A stretch of DNA of 20,299 nucleotides from Actinomycetes bacterium (GCA_025964635.1 JAOPYP010000153.1:1-20299), one strand, 5' to 3'. Positions 7,582 to 16,366 are shown, counted from the stretch's first letter. Notes: generated by a model not told the origin, from the letters alone. Made by a program: numbers and translations.

Positions 7582-8405
7582 CAGCGGCCGGTCCAGACCG
7601 GGGTGCGCTTGTCGCGGAAGGCCGCCGGGCCTTCCTGGGCGTCCGCGCTGCGGTACACCGGTTCCCAGATCCGTTCCGCCTCCGCGAACGCGTCATCCAG
7701 CCGGTCCCGCAGCGACAGGTAGACCGTGCGCTTGGCCGCCATGACCGACAGCGGTGCGTTCGAGGCAATGCGCTCGGCCAGCGCCTGCACGGTGGGCACC
7801 AGCTCGGCGTCCGGCACCACCTCGTTGACCAGCCCGATCTCGTAGGCCCGGGCGGCGCTGAGCGGATCGCCGGTGAGCAGGATCTGCATCGCGATGCGGG
7901 GCGGTACCAGCCACGACAGCGGGACCGCCCACGGTGAGCCGCGGCCGACCTTGACCTCGGTCACGGCGAAGCGGGCGGACTCGGCCGCCACGCACAGGTC
8001 GCAGTTCTGGGCCAGCAGGAAGCCGCCCGCGTACGCGACCCCGTTCACCGCCGCGATCGTTGGCTTGGCCACGTCGATGTTGCGGCCGAACTGCGGCAGG
8101 AAGTCCGGCGGGGGCACGGTCAGCGAACTGTCCGCCATTTCCTTCAGGTCCCCGCCGGCACAGAAGGCGCGGTCCCCCGCGCCAGTGAGCACCAGCACCC
8201 TGGCCGTCTCGTCGGCGTTGAACCGGCGCACCCCGTCGAACAGGCCGTCGCGCACGGCCTTGCTCAGGGCGTTGCGGGCTTCCGGGCGATCGATGGTCAG
8301 CCAGGCCACGCCCCGCACGACCTCGTAGCGGACTGGCACTTCACGCACGGGCTCCTCACGTCCGGGCTCCTCACGCACGGGCTCATCACGGGCTGGGTCA
8401 GTCAC
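7581..8405 (-). CDS. Enoyl-CoA hydratase/isomerase family protein (crotonase fold)
   Basis: A 274-residue crotonase-family protein. The core starts at about residue 26 with YEVVRGVAWLTIDRPEARNAL. The first oxyanion loop is AFCAGGDLKEM (80-90) and the second is NGVAYAGGFLLAQNCDL (121-137). Where classical hydratases have their first catalytic Glu (GGCEL) this protein has Leu130. The second Glu is kept as Glu150 (FAVTEV), so water activation may use a single acid/base, as in several isomerases and lyases of the family. In an atu/liu-like pathway it would hydrate the carboxylated glutaconyl-CoA-type product (AtuE/LiuC role). The first 25 residues are a repetitive charged extension. The GTG at 8405 overlaps the end of the biotin carboxylase gene by 8 nt. 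Confidence 0.9.
   Translation of the reverse strand: MTDPARDEPVREEPGREEPVREVPVRYEVVRGVAWLTIDRPEARNALSKAVRDGLFDGVRRFNADETARVLVLTGAGDRAFCAGGDLKEMADSSLTVPPPDFLPQFGRNIDVAKPTIAAVNGVAYAGGFLLAQNCDLCVAAESARFAVTEVKVGRGSPWAVPLSWLVPPRIAMQILLTGDPLSAARAYEIGLVNEVVPDAELVPTVQALAERIASNAPLSVMAAKRTVYLSLRDRLDDAFAEAERIWEPVYRSADAQEGPAAFRDKRTPVWTGR
8341..8385. repeat. Three 15-bp in-frame tandem repeats at the 5' end of the enoyl-CoA hydratase gene
   Basis: Units at 8341-8355, 8356-8370 and 8371-8385 read TCACGCACGGGCTCC, with small changes in the second and third and a 6-bp partial fourth copy. On the minus strand they encode EPVRE, EPGRE and EPVRE near the N-terminus, ahead of the conserved crotonase core. Confidence 0.88.
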
Positions 8406-10473
8406 CGGGTTCCTCCTCCAGGACGGCGAGCACCGACCCGCTGTCGACCTGCGCGCCGACGGTGATCGGGAGCTCGGTGACGATGCCGGGCGCGGGCGCG
8501 TAGATCGCGTGCTCCATCTTCATGGCCTCGATGGCGAGGATCACGGCGCCCGCCTCGACGTGGTCGCCCACGGCGGCCACGACCCGGACAACGGTCCCGG
8601 GCATCGGCGCGAGCAGGGAGCCGGCCTGGACCGCGGCCGCCGGGTCCGGGAAACGGTCCACCTCCGCGACCACGGTGTGCCCCAGCACGCTGTCCACGTA
8701 GAACGCGGCGCCGGCCTGGGTCACGTGGATGACGCGGCGCACCCCGCCGGCCTCGAGGTCCACCAGCATCCGGGCCGGGCCGCCCGGCAGCGGGCCCTGA
8801 GCCGCGGCCCCGTGAGCCACGGGAGCCGGCCGGGTGCCGTGCAGCACCACGCCGCCCACCTCGGTCCCGTCGACTTCCGCCTGCACCCCATCCCGGCCGA
8901 AGCGGTAGCTCACCTCGGCGGGCCGCCCATCCAGCTCGTAGCTCGCCCGTTGCGGGACGCTCGGGTTGTTCCGCCAGCCCGAGGGCAGCGTGGCCAGCAC
9001 CGGGGCCTGCTCGCGGCGCCGGGCCTGCCCGGCCAGCGCCACCGCGAGCAGGTGCACGGGCCCGGCCTGTGCCTCAGCCGGGCACAGCTCCGCAGGCTGA
9101 TGCCGGTCCAGGTAGCCGGTGTCGATCGCGCCCGCGGCGAACTCCGGCTCGCGCAGGATCCCGACCAGCAGGTCCCGGTTGGTCACGACCCCGTGCAGCC
9201 TGGCCCGCGACAGCGCCGCGGCCAGCACCCGCCGCGCGTCGTCCCGGGTCGGGCCGTAGCCGATCACCTTGGCCAGCATTGAGTCGTAGAACGTGCTGAC
9301 CCGGGTGCCGGAGGCGAAGCCGGCATCCACGCGAAGACCGTTAGAGAGGTCGATCTCGAACGTGTGCAGCTCGCCGCTCGCGGGCAGGTAGCCGGCCGGC
9401 ACGTCCTCGGCGTAGAGCCGGGCCTCGATCGCGTGGCCGGTGAAACCCGCCCCGGTGAGCCCCGCCTCGATGACCTGGGGCGGCAGCGGCTGGCCGGCCG
9501 CGATCTCCAGCTGCAGCCCCACCAGGTCCAGGCCCGTGATCATCTCAGTCACCGGGTGCTCCACTTGCAGCCGGGTGTTGACCTCGAGGAAGTAGAAGCG
9601 CCCCGAGGAGTCCAGCACGAACTCGACGGTCCCGGCGCCGACGTAGCCGATGGCCTGGCCCGCGGCGACGGCGGCCTGGCACAGTTCGGCCCGCAGGCCT
9701 TCACTGACAGCCGGGGACGGCGCCTCCTCGATGATCTTCTGGTAGCGGCGCTGGATGGAGCACTCGCGCTCGAACAGGTGGACCACGGTCCCGGCCTGGT
9801 CACCGAGGATCTGGACCTCAATGTGCCGGGGGGACTCCACGAAACGCTCGAGGAAGACGGTGCCATTGCCGAACGCCGACGCCGCCTCGCGGCGGGCGCT
9901 GGCCACCGCCCCGGCGATCTCGCCGGAGTCCGTGACGATCCGCATGCCCCGGCCACCGCCGCCATAGGCCGCCTTGACCAGCACCGGGAAGCCGATGTCC
10001 TCCGCGGCCTTCCGCAGCTCGGCGGGGTCGGGCCCGGTCCCGTCGTCGAAGACCGCATCGTCGAAAACAGCACTGGGCAGCACGGGCACGCCCGCGGCCG
10101 CCATGAGTTCCTTCGCGGCGATCTTGGATCCCATGGCCTCGATGGCGGCGGGTGACGGCCCCACGAAGGTCAGGCCGGCCGCCGCGCAGGCCCGGGCGAA
10201 CCCGGCGTTCTCCGACAGGAACCCGTACCCCGGGTGCACGGCGTCCGCGCCGGTTGCGGCGGCCGCGGCGATCAGCGCCTTACCGCGCAGGTAGGTCTCG
10301 GCCGGGGCCGAGCCCGGCAGCCGGACGGATTCGTCGGCCTCGAGGACGTAGGGCAGCCCGGCGTCGGGGTCGGAGAAGACGGCCACGGTGGTGATGTCCA
10401 TCGCGCGGGCCGTGCGGATGATCCGCGACGCGATCTCGCCGCGGTTGGCGATCAGGAGCTTGCTGATGGTCAT
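8398..10473 (-). CDS. Acyl-CoA carboxylase alpha subunit (biotin carboxylase + biotin carboxyl carrier)
   Basis: A 691-residue subunit that carboxylates its own biotin with ATP and bicarbonate and hands CO2 to the carboxyltransferase encoded just upstream. The biotin carboxylase domain (1-450) shows LLIANRGEIASRI (6-18), HPGYGFLSENA (80-90), the ATP-grasp glycine loop KAAYGGGGRGM (167-177), ERECSIQRRYQK (235-246) and FLEVNTRLQVEHPVTE (295-310). A middle domain (about 490-610) fits the beta-subunit-binding region. The C-terminal carrier domain has the biotinylation motif AIEAMKMEH with Lys652. Length and layout match MCC/GCC/PCC alpha subunits. A small duplication, VFDDAVFDD (137-144), sits in a surface segment of the carboxylase domain. 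The ATG at 10473 is 5 nt after the beta-subunit stop. Substrate class is set by the beta subunit. Confidence 0.95.
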   Translation of the reverse strand: MTISKLLIANRGEIASRIIRTARAMDITTVAVFSDPDAGLPYVLEADESVRLPGSAPAETYLRGKALIAAAAATGADAVHPGYGFLSENAGFARACAAAGLTFVGPSPAAIEAMGSKIAAKELMAAAGVPVLPSAVFDDAVFDDGTGPDPAELRKAAEDIGFPVLVKAAYGGGGRGMRIVTDSGEIAGAVASARREAASAFGNGTVFLERFVESPRHIEVQILGDQAGTVVHLFERECSIQRRYQKIIEEAPSPAVSEGLRAELCQAAVAAGQAIGYVGAGTVEFVLDSSGRFYFLEVNTRLQVEHPVTEMITGLDLVGLQLEIAAGQPLPPQVIEAGLTGAGFTGHAIEARLYAEDVPAGYLPASGELHTFEIDLSNGLRVDAGFASGTRVSTFYDSMLAKVIGYGPTRDDARRVLAAALSRARLHGVVTNRDLLVGILREPEFAAGAIDTGYLDRHQPAELCPAEAQAGPVHLLAVALAGQARRREQAPVLATLPSGWRNNPSVPQRASYELDGRPAEVSYRFGRDGVQAEVDGTEVGGVVLHGTRPAPVAHGAAAQGPLPGGPARMLVDLEAGGVRRVIHVTQAGAAFYVDSVLGHTVVAEVDRFPDPAAAVQAGSLLAPMPGTVVRVVAAVGDHVEAGAVILAIEAMKMEHAIYAPAPGIVTELPITVGAQVDSGSVLAVLEEEPGD

Positions 10474-10478
10474 CGGCG

Positions 10479-12077
<1,599 letters not shown>

Positions 12078-12140
12078 CGAACCCCCTTTGGTCGTGTCCG
12101 GCAGGACAGTCGCGGCCTGCCAGCCCAGTGCCTCCCGAGG

Positions 12141-12157
12141 TTAACTCCTATTCACTT
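12141..12157 (-). promoter_or_regulatory. Operator-like motif copy 1, upstream of the carboxylase operon
   Basis: Read on the minus strand the site is AAGTGAATAGGAGTTAA, 64 nt upstream of the carboxyltransferase start. It shares AAGTGA-R-TAG-RM-RTT with the second copy at 12231-12251. The AT-rich site stands out from its GC-rich surroundings. Probable target of the operon's TetR regulator, by position only. Confidence 0.5.
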
Positions 12158-12220
12158 GCCACGCCAGGCTCCCCGCCAGGATCGCGATGAGGCCTTTCCA
12201 AGTGGTCCCCAGATGCCTAG

Positions 12221-12251
12221 AGTGACCACTGTAGTGAATGTCTACTCACTT
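12221..12251. promoter_or_regulatory. Operator-like motif copy 2 plus adjoining palindrome, upstream of the acyl-CoA synthetase
   Basis: At 12231-12251 the minus strand reads AAGTGAGTAGACATTCACTA then C, matching copy 1 and itself an inverted repeat (AGTGA at 12233-12237 against TCACT at 12246-12250). Directly left is the perfect palindrome AGTGACCACT (12221-12230). Its last seven bases also pair with AGTGGTC at 12201-12207. The site lies about 60 nt upstream of the divergent acyl-CoA synthetase gene, so one copy flanks each transcription direction. Confidence 0.5.
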
Positions 12252-12253
12252 CT

Positions 12254-12270
12254 CCGGCGGCAGCCGCCGG
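12254..12270 (+). other. Tight GC hairpin in the leader of the acyl-CoA synthetase gene
   Basis: CCGGCGG-CAG-CCGCCGG is a perfect 7-bp stem with a 3-nt loop, between the operator-like site and the start codon (about 40 nt before it). It could stabilise or attenuate the transcript, but GC-rich DNA makes such hairpins by chance, and no U-tract follows. Confidence 0.4.
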
Positions 12271-12309
12271 GCAGATCAGCATGAGCACGCCCCGTCAGAG
12301 AGGACGTGA

Positions 12310-14013
12310 GTGGCGATGGCCGCGGACTTCACTGCGACTGACTTCGATGTGACGAGCCTGCACCACCGGCGCGCCACCCACCGCTGGGAGCGCACCAGCG
12401 TCGGCGATCTGCTCGAGCGCATGACGTGGAGCTTCCCCGACCAGGAGGCCCTGGTCGGCCGGGAGGGTGCCTACGCGGATCCCGCCTTCCGGCGGCTGAC
12501 CTACCGGCGGGCCGATCAGCTGGCCAACCAGATCGCCCACGCTCTGCTGGCCCGCGGCCTGGACCGCGGCGACGTGGTCATGCTGTTCTGCGAGAACTCG
12601 GTGGAGGGCTACCTGATCAAGATCGGCGCGGCCAAGGCCGGGCTGGTGGTCGCGCCGATGAACCCGATGATGGCCCCGGACATGGTCTCGGCCATGATCA
12701 GGCTGGTCGAGCCCAGGCTCGCGGTCGTGGATGCCGAGTTCTGGGCGGCCGCGGAGGCGCCGTTCGCGGCCAGCGGGCTCGAGGTGGCCGTGACCATCTC
12801 CATCGGTGGCGGCCCGGTGCCGGGCAGCGTCTCGTTCAGCGACTTCGTCCGGGACCAGCCGGTCACCGAACCAGACGTCGAGATCCACGGGGACGACATC
12901 TGGGAGCTGCTGTTCACCTCCGGCACGACCGCCCGGCCCAAGGGCGTGATGATCTCGCACACCTGCAGCTACATGGCCGCCTACGGGTTCGCGCTGTCCC
13001 TGACCCGGGGCCTGCGCCTGGAGTCGGAGCTGCGGGTCGGGACGTTCCTCCCGATGCTCTACCACGTGGGTGACCAGCCCTTCACCTACTCGGTCTTCCT
13101 CTCCGGCGGCACGCTCATCCTGGGCCGCAAGCCGGACCCGGGCCGCATCGCCGAGATGATCGCCGGGGAGCGGGTGACCGCGCTGTGGGCCGGCTCCCCG
13201 ATGATGGTGACCGCCCTGGACGCGGTGCTCACCCAGCGTCCCGAGCTCGACGCACACAGCCTGAAGGTCATCGTCTACGGCTGGGCGGCGCTGCCCCCGG
13301 CCACGCTGGCGTCGATGAAGCAGCACTGCGGTGAGGACCTGCTGGTCTTCGAGATCTTCGGGCAGACCGAGTCGATTTCGTGCCACCGCTTCTGGCCGGA
13401 CAGGTGGCCCGAGCTGTACGCGCGGACCGCCCCCAGGCAGAACTACGTGGGCGTGCCGAGCCCCGTGCTCGCCTCGACCGTGCTCGACCCGCAGGGCCAG
13501 GACCTCGCGTCGTCACCGGGCACGCCCGGGGAGGCGGTCTACCGATCACCGTCGATGATGGCCGGCTACTACCGCGACGAGGCGGCCACCCGCGAGGCGT
13601 TCCGCTTCGGCTGGTTCCACTCCGGCGACAGCTGCGTCTACGACGACGAGGGACTGCGCGTGATGCTGGACCGCTACAAGGACATCGTCAAGACCGGCGG
13701 CGAGAACGTCTCCAGCCTGCGGGTCGAGGCGGTGCTGGGGCTGCATCCGGGCGTGGCCAAGTCCGCCGTCATCGGGCTGCCCCACCCGCACTGGGGCGAG
13801 GCCGTCACCGCGGTGGTGATCCGCGCACCCGGTGGCACCACGACCGAGGCCGAGCTCATCGCGCACTGCCGCGCCGCCCTGGCCGGGTACGAGACACCTA
13901 AGGCCGTGGTGTTCGCGGACGCCCTCCCCGAGACCGTGGGCGGCAAGGTCCTCAAGTACAAGCTGCGGGCCACCCACGCCGCCCACTACGACGCCTCCGA
14001 AGCCCTCCGGTAA
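12310..14013 (+). CDS. AMP-forming acyl-CoA synthetase (fatty/branched acid--CoA ligase)
   Basis: A 567-residue class I adenylate-forming enzyme that would activate a carboxylic acid to its CoA thioester through an acyl-AMP. The phosphate-binding loop is LLFTSGTTARPKG (200-212). Further motifs are YGWAALPP (323-330), the adenine-contact motif EIFGQTES (348-355), the GWFHSGD motif (434-440), the hinge region LDRYKDIVKTGGENVSS (453-469) and the C-terminal catalytic lysine in GGKVLKYKLR (Lys546). Length is normal. The GTG at 12310, or the in-frame ATG at 12316, is preceded by AGAGGA. It is divergent from the carboxylase operon and shares its control region, so it probably feeds that pathway (an AtuH-like role). 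Exact chain length or branching preference cannot be read from the sequence. Confidence 0.93.
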   Translation: MAMAADFTATDFDVTSLHHRRATHRWERTSVGDLLERMTWSFPDQEALVGREGAYADPAFRRLTYRRADQLANQIAHALLARGLDRGDVVMLFCENSVEGYLIKIGAAKAGLVVAPMNPMMAPDMVSAMIRLVEPRLAVVDAEFWAAAEAPFAASGLEVAVTISIGGGPVPGSVSFSDFVRDQPVTEPDVEIHGDDIWELLFTSGTTARPKGVMISHTCSYMAAYGFALSLTRGLRLESELRVGTFLPMLYHVGDQPFTYSVFLSGGTLILGRKPDPGRIAEMIAGERVTALWAGSPMMVTALDAVLTQRPELDAHSLKVIVYGWAALPPATLASMKQHCGEDLLVFEIFGQTESISCHRFWPDRWPELYARTAPRQNYVGVPSPVLASTVLDPQGQDLASSPGTPGEAVYRSPSMMAGYYRDEAATREAFRFGWFHSGDSCVYDDEGLRVMLDRYKDIVKTGGENVSSLRVEAVLGLHPGVAKSAVIGLPHPHWGEAVTAVVIRAPGGTTTEAELIAHCRAALAGYETPKAVVFADALPETVGGKVLKYKLRATHAAHYDASEALR

Positions 14014-14044
14014 CCGCCGCCCGCCCCGCCGCCAGCCAGCCGGC

Positions 14045-14069
14045 CCGGCGGCAGCCAGCCGACCGCCGG
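14045..14069 (+). terminator. GC hairpin after the acyl-CoA synthetase gene, possible terminator
   Basis: CCGGCGG (14045-14051) and CCGCCGG (14063-14069) form a perfect 7-bp stem with an 11-nt loop, 31 nt after the stop codon. There is no T-run, so this would be an atypical actinobacterial terminator at best. Confidence 0.35.
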
Positions 14070-14100
14070 CAGCCTGGCCCGCCCTCGACCGGGCGCCGGG

Positions 14101-14456
14101 ATGGATGACGTCACGCTCGAAGTGAGCGCCGCCAATCGCGGCCTCCGGGACCGGCCGGACACTGAGATGATCGCGTTCAACAAGGCCGCGACCGGCTACA
14201 CGGACGGCGCGCTCCTGTGCATCACCGCCCGTGGAACCGACGGCGAGCTACGCGGCGGGCAGTACGGCTGGACCTGGGCGGCTGCAGCTACATCGATCGG
14301 CTCTGGGTCCGGGAATACCAGCGCCGGCCTGGCCTGGGCCGCCAGCTCCTGGCCGCCGCCGAGCAAGAGATCCGGGATCGCCGTCCCGCGGCGCTTCGCC
14401 AAAGTGAGCGGGCTGGCCGCGGTGCGGCGGCCACTCGGCCGCGAGCACCGCCCTGA
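14101..14456 (+). pseudogene. Frameshifted and C-terminally truncated GNAT-family N-acetyltransferase
   Basis: The ATG at 14101 opens a family-like N-terminus (LEVSAANRGLRDR, AFNKAATGYTDGALLCITAR) running to GGQYGWTW. The frame then changes: from 14279 the next frame reads GGCSYIDRLWVREYQRRPGL followed by GRQLLAAAEQEIRDR. This is the GNAT core with the acetyl-CoA-binding R-x-x-G-x-G-like loop. Adding one G to the GGG at 14276-14278 joins the parts as GWTWGGCSYIDRLWV. After about 14385 no frame shows the expected C-terminal strand and FY..LGF motif; the corrected frame stops at 14456. The gene therefore seems broken twice. The single-base lesion may be a sequencing error, but loss of the last 40 or so residues remains. 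Substrate unknown. Confidence 0.7.
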
Positions 14457-14490
14457 GCTGCGCAACGGGGTAGGTCCAAGTTCTGACTAA

Positions 14491-14503
14491 TGTGGTCTAC
14501 ACT
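14491..14503 (+). promoter_or_regulatory. Possible leaderless promoter -10 and operator of the toxin-antitoxin pair
   Basis: TACACT (14498-14503) resembles a -10 box and ends 7 nt before the antitoxin ATG at 14511, so transcription could begin at or next to the start codon. No Shine-Dalgarno sequence precedes that ATG. An imperfect palindrome, TGTGGTCTACA (14491-14501), overlaps the box and could be the autoregulatory site. No good -35 is visible. Confidence 0.35.
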
Positions 14504-14510
14504 CCTGACT

Positions 14511-14810
14511 ATGAGCGTTGCCTCCACACCCGTGCCGCTGTCCGAAGCAAAGGCACGCCTGTCTGAGCTGGCCAGGCGGGTGCGCCAGCAGCACGAGCGG
14601 ATCACCCTGACCCGGAACGGTGAGGCTGAGGCCGTCCTGCTGTCGGTGGATGACCTGGAGGGTCTGGAGATGACCCTGGAGATCCTCGGGGACAGTGACT
14701 CCGTCGCCCGTATCTCCGAGAGCCTGGCCGCGCTCGGCCGCGGCGAGCCAGGTGCGGACCTGGACACCGTCCGCCAGGACCTGGCCAGGCGCCGCGCTAC
14801 CGGCGCGTGA
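14511..14810 (+). CDS. Phd/YefM-family antitoxin
   Basis: A 99-residue type II antitoxin. The start at 14511 was chosen because homology begins at VPLSEAKARLSELARRV; an upstream GTG/ATG would only add a few unlikely residues. The N-terminal half is the Phd/YefM DNA-binding fold, with ITLTRNGEAEAVLLSVDDLEGLEMTLE split across the strand-helix part. The C-terminal half (SLAALGRGEPGADLDTVRQDL) is the flexible segment that wraps around and inhibits the toxin. Its TGA overlaps the toxin GTG as GTGA, the usual tight coupling. Such pairs repress their own promoter. It sits in patchwork DNA next to a broken GNAT gene, which suggests recent arrival. Confidence 0.9.
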   Translation: MSVASTPVPLSEAKARLSELARRVRQQHERITLTRNGEAEAVLLSVDDLEGLEMTLEILGDSDSVARISESLAALGRGEPGADLDTVRQDLARRRATGA

Positions 14811-15100
14811 CACCCGAACCTGCAGGACGGTATGACATCCGTTTCCAGCCCGCAGCCCGGCGCGCGATCTCTAACCGGCTGCCGGAGACTGTTGCCGCGG
14901 CCGTGCTGAAGTTCTGTGACGCCACGCTAGCCGTCAACCCGCACCGTGTTGGCAAGCCCTTGTTCGGCCCGCTCGCCGGCTGTCACAGTGCCCGGCGCGG
15001 AACCTACCGGATCGTGTACCGCATTGACGAAAGCTCTCGTATCGTGCACGTTCTCGACATCGACCACCGCGCTGACATCTATCACCGCCCGAACGGCTGA
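14807..15100 (+). CDS. RelE/ParE-superfamily toxin
   Basis: A 97-residue toxin of the RelE type, an mRNA interferase acting at the ribosome in studied members. Features seen are YDIRFQPAARRAI near the N-terminus, a conserved GKPLFGPLAGCHSARRGTYR core, and the ending RIVYRID...VHVLDIDHRADIYHR. Basic and aromatic residues (Arg65, Arg69, Arg73, Tyr93-His94-Arg95 region, approximate) lie where RelE toxins bind RNA. The GTG at 14807 overlaps the antitoxin stop. DNA here and just downstream is visibly less GC-rich than the operons on each side, consistent with transfer. Confidence 0.9.
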   Translation: MTPEPAGRYDIRFQPAARRAISNRLPETVAAAVLKFCDATLAVNPHRVGKPLFGPLAGCHSARRGTYRIVYRIDESSRIVHVLDIDHRADIYHRPNG

Positions 15101-15326
15101 CCCGGCTCCCAGCTGATCAGAAGGTCGCAAGCCGCGATGCCCGCGACCCGCCGAACATACGTTCTTGAGTTCCCTCAGAGCGGGCGTGATGTGGTCACGC
15201 AGGATCTCCTGGTCCGCGTTACCTCGCGGCGAATCCCCATGAGGGTCCCTCGCCGTGGGCCAGATCACGATTCGCGGGAAAGGAGGCCAAGTGTTACAGG
15301 CGTGAACACAGTCCGGTTCCGGCGAA

Positions 15327-15376
15327 CGTGATCAACCGATTGGTGTCGCTGGGTCAGCACCAATCAGTTGATCACG
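15327..15376. repeat. 50-bp palindromic element, copy 1
   Basis: Left arm 15327-15345 and right arm 15358-15376 are 19-nt inverted repeats with one mismatch, around a 12-nt loop. The ends are CGTGATCA and TGATCACG. The same total length, the same 8-bp ends and a similar centre (GTGT.G...GGTCA) occur in copy 2. There are no adjacent transposase genes. Confidence 0.85.
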
Positions 15377-15450
15377 GGCAATGCCGCCCGCACCTCTATG
15401 TCTCATGTGGCTGGTGTTACCGGTGTGGCTCGAGGACGGGTGGCCGCAGC

Positions 15451-15500
15451 CGTGATCATGGGATCAGTGTGGCCAGGTCAACGGGAGACCCATGATCACG
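15451..15500. repeat. 50-bp palindromic element, copy 2
   Basis: Left arm CGTGATCATGGG (15451-15462) and right arm CCCATGATCACG (15489-15500) are perfect 12-nt inverted repeats with a 26-nt centre. Overall length is 50 bp, exactly as in copy 1, 74 bp away. It ends 77 bp from the stop of the metal-receptor gene. Confidence 0.85.
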
Positions 15501-15577
15501 TCTGCCCCAGCCACCTTCGCCCCGCCAGCCGAACGATTTACCGGCCCGGCTCGGCCTGCCCGGCCACGAACGGATCG

Positions 15578-16366
15578 TTAGGGACGGGAGGGGGTCGCGG
15601 CGGCCAGCTGGGCCGCGAGGATCTGCGGCGCCTCGGCCAGGGAGGGGCCGTACCAGGTCAGGTGACGGCCGCTGACCAGGGCCGCGGGCAGGCCGGGGAA
15701 GCACCCGGGGCCGTCCCCGGCCGTGAAGCGGTACGGCTCGTCGGGCAGGACGACCAGGTCCGGGCGCGCGGCCAGGAGATCGTCCAGCGGGACCTTCGGG
15801 TAGCGCTCCGCGTCCCCCGCATAGAGGTTCTCCACGCCGAGGCGGGCCAGCACGTCGCCCGCGAACGTGTCCCGGCCGAGCACCATCCACGGCCGGCGCC
15901 AGATCGGGATCACCGCCTGGCGGCGCACCGGCGGGTCCGGCCGGTCCCAGGACCGCTCCGCCGCGTCCAGCCACGCCGGGACGGGGAGCTGGCACGCGAC
16001 CATGAGCAGCCGCCGCAACGACGCCAGCGCCTCGTCCAGCGTCCGGATCACGGTCACCCACACCGGCAGTCCCGCGGCGCGCAGCGCGGCCAGGTCGGCG
16101 GGCCGGTTCTCCTCCTCGTTGGCCAGCACCACGTCGGGGCGCAGCGCGATGACCGCCTCGAGGTCCGGGTTCTTGGTCCCGCGGACCCGGGGCACGTCGA
16201 GGCCGCCCGGATGGGTGCACCAGTCAGTGGCCCCGGCCACCAGGCCTGGCGCGGTCACCGCCACGGTCTCGGTCAGCGAGGGCACCAGCGACACGACCCG
16301 GCTGACCCGCCCCGGGACCGGGACCACGGCCCCGGTGTCATCCCGGGGGCCCGGTCCCGCCGTCAC
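15578..16366 (-). CDS. Helical-backbone metal receptor (BtuF/FhuD-like substrate-binding fold), no signal peptide
   Basis: A 262-residue protein of the TroA-like class III binding-protein superfamily. It has RVVSLVPSLTETV near the N-terminus, GATDWCTHP, PDLEAVIALRPDVVLANEEEN, a linking helix, IWRRPWMVLGRDTFAGDVLARLGVENLY (split between two lobes) and DLLAARPDLVVLPDEPY. Classical members bind vitamin B12 or ferric siderophores for ABC import. Here there is no signal peptide or lipobox, so it is probably cytosolic and not an importer subunit. The start at 16366 (GTG) was chosen because it overlaps the mftR stop as GTGA; the open frame further upstream lies inside mftR. Co-transcription with mftR suggests a function tied to the mycofactocin locus, but ligand and role are unknown. 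Confidence 0.85.
   Translation of the reverse strand: MTAGPGPRDDTGAVVPVPGRVSRVVSLVPSLTETVAVTAPGLVAGATDWCTHPGGLDVPRVRGTKNPDLEAVIALRPDVVLANEEENRPADLAALRAAGLPVWVTVIRTLDEALASLRRLLMVACQLPVPAWLDAAERSWDRPDPPVRRQAVIPIWRRPWMVLGRDTFAGDVLARLGVENLYAGDAERYPKVPLDDLLAARPDLVVLPDEPYRFTAGDGPGCFPGLPAALVSGRHLTWYGPSLAEAPQILAAQLAAATPSRP

Larger units (their letters stand above)
15101..15577. other. Gene-free 477-bp region with palindromic elements
   Basis: No convincing gene on either strand. Short ORFs here lack recognisable content. It contains a small perfect inverted repeat (GCGTGA-TGTGG-TCACGC, 15184-15200) and two 50-bp palindromes described separately. An AAAGGAGG run near 15280 is followed only by a five-codon frame. 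The region lies between the 3' ends of two convergent units (relE and the metal-receptor gene), so hairpins here could also end both transcripts. Confidence 0.7.

Noticed and set aside
12295..13386. 363-codon minus-strand frame opposite the acyl-CoA synthetase
   Set aside because: Shadow frame with low-complexity composition; plus-strand motifs are unambiguous.
14045..14069. Relation between this hairpin and the one at 12254-12270, which share CCGGCGG/CCGCCGG stems
   Set aside because: The stems are 7 bp of pure G and C in very GC-rich DNA and the loops differ, so coincidence is enough.
15137..15331. 64-codon plus-strand ORF in the gene-free region
   Set aside because: No ribosome site, no recognisable motif, and it ends inside the first 50-bp palindrome.
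15327..15500. CRISPR array
   Set aside because: Only two palindromes, 74 bp apart, with diverged interiors and no cas genes nearby.
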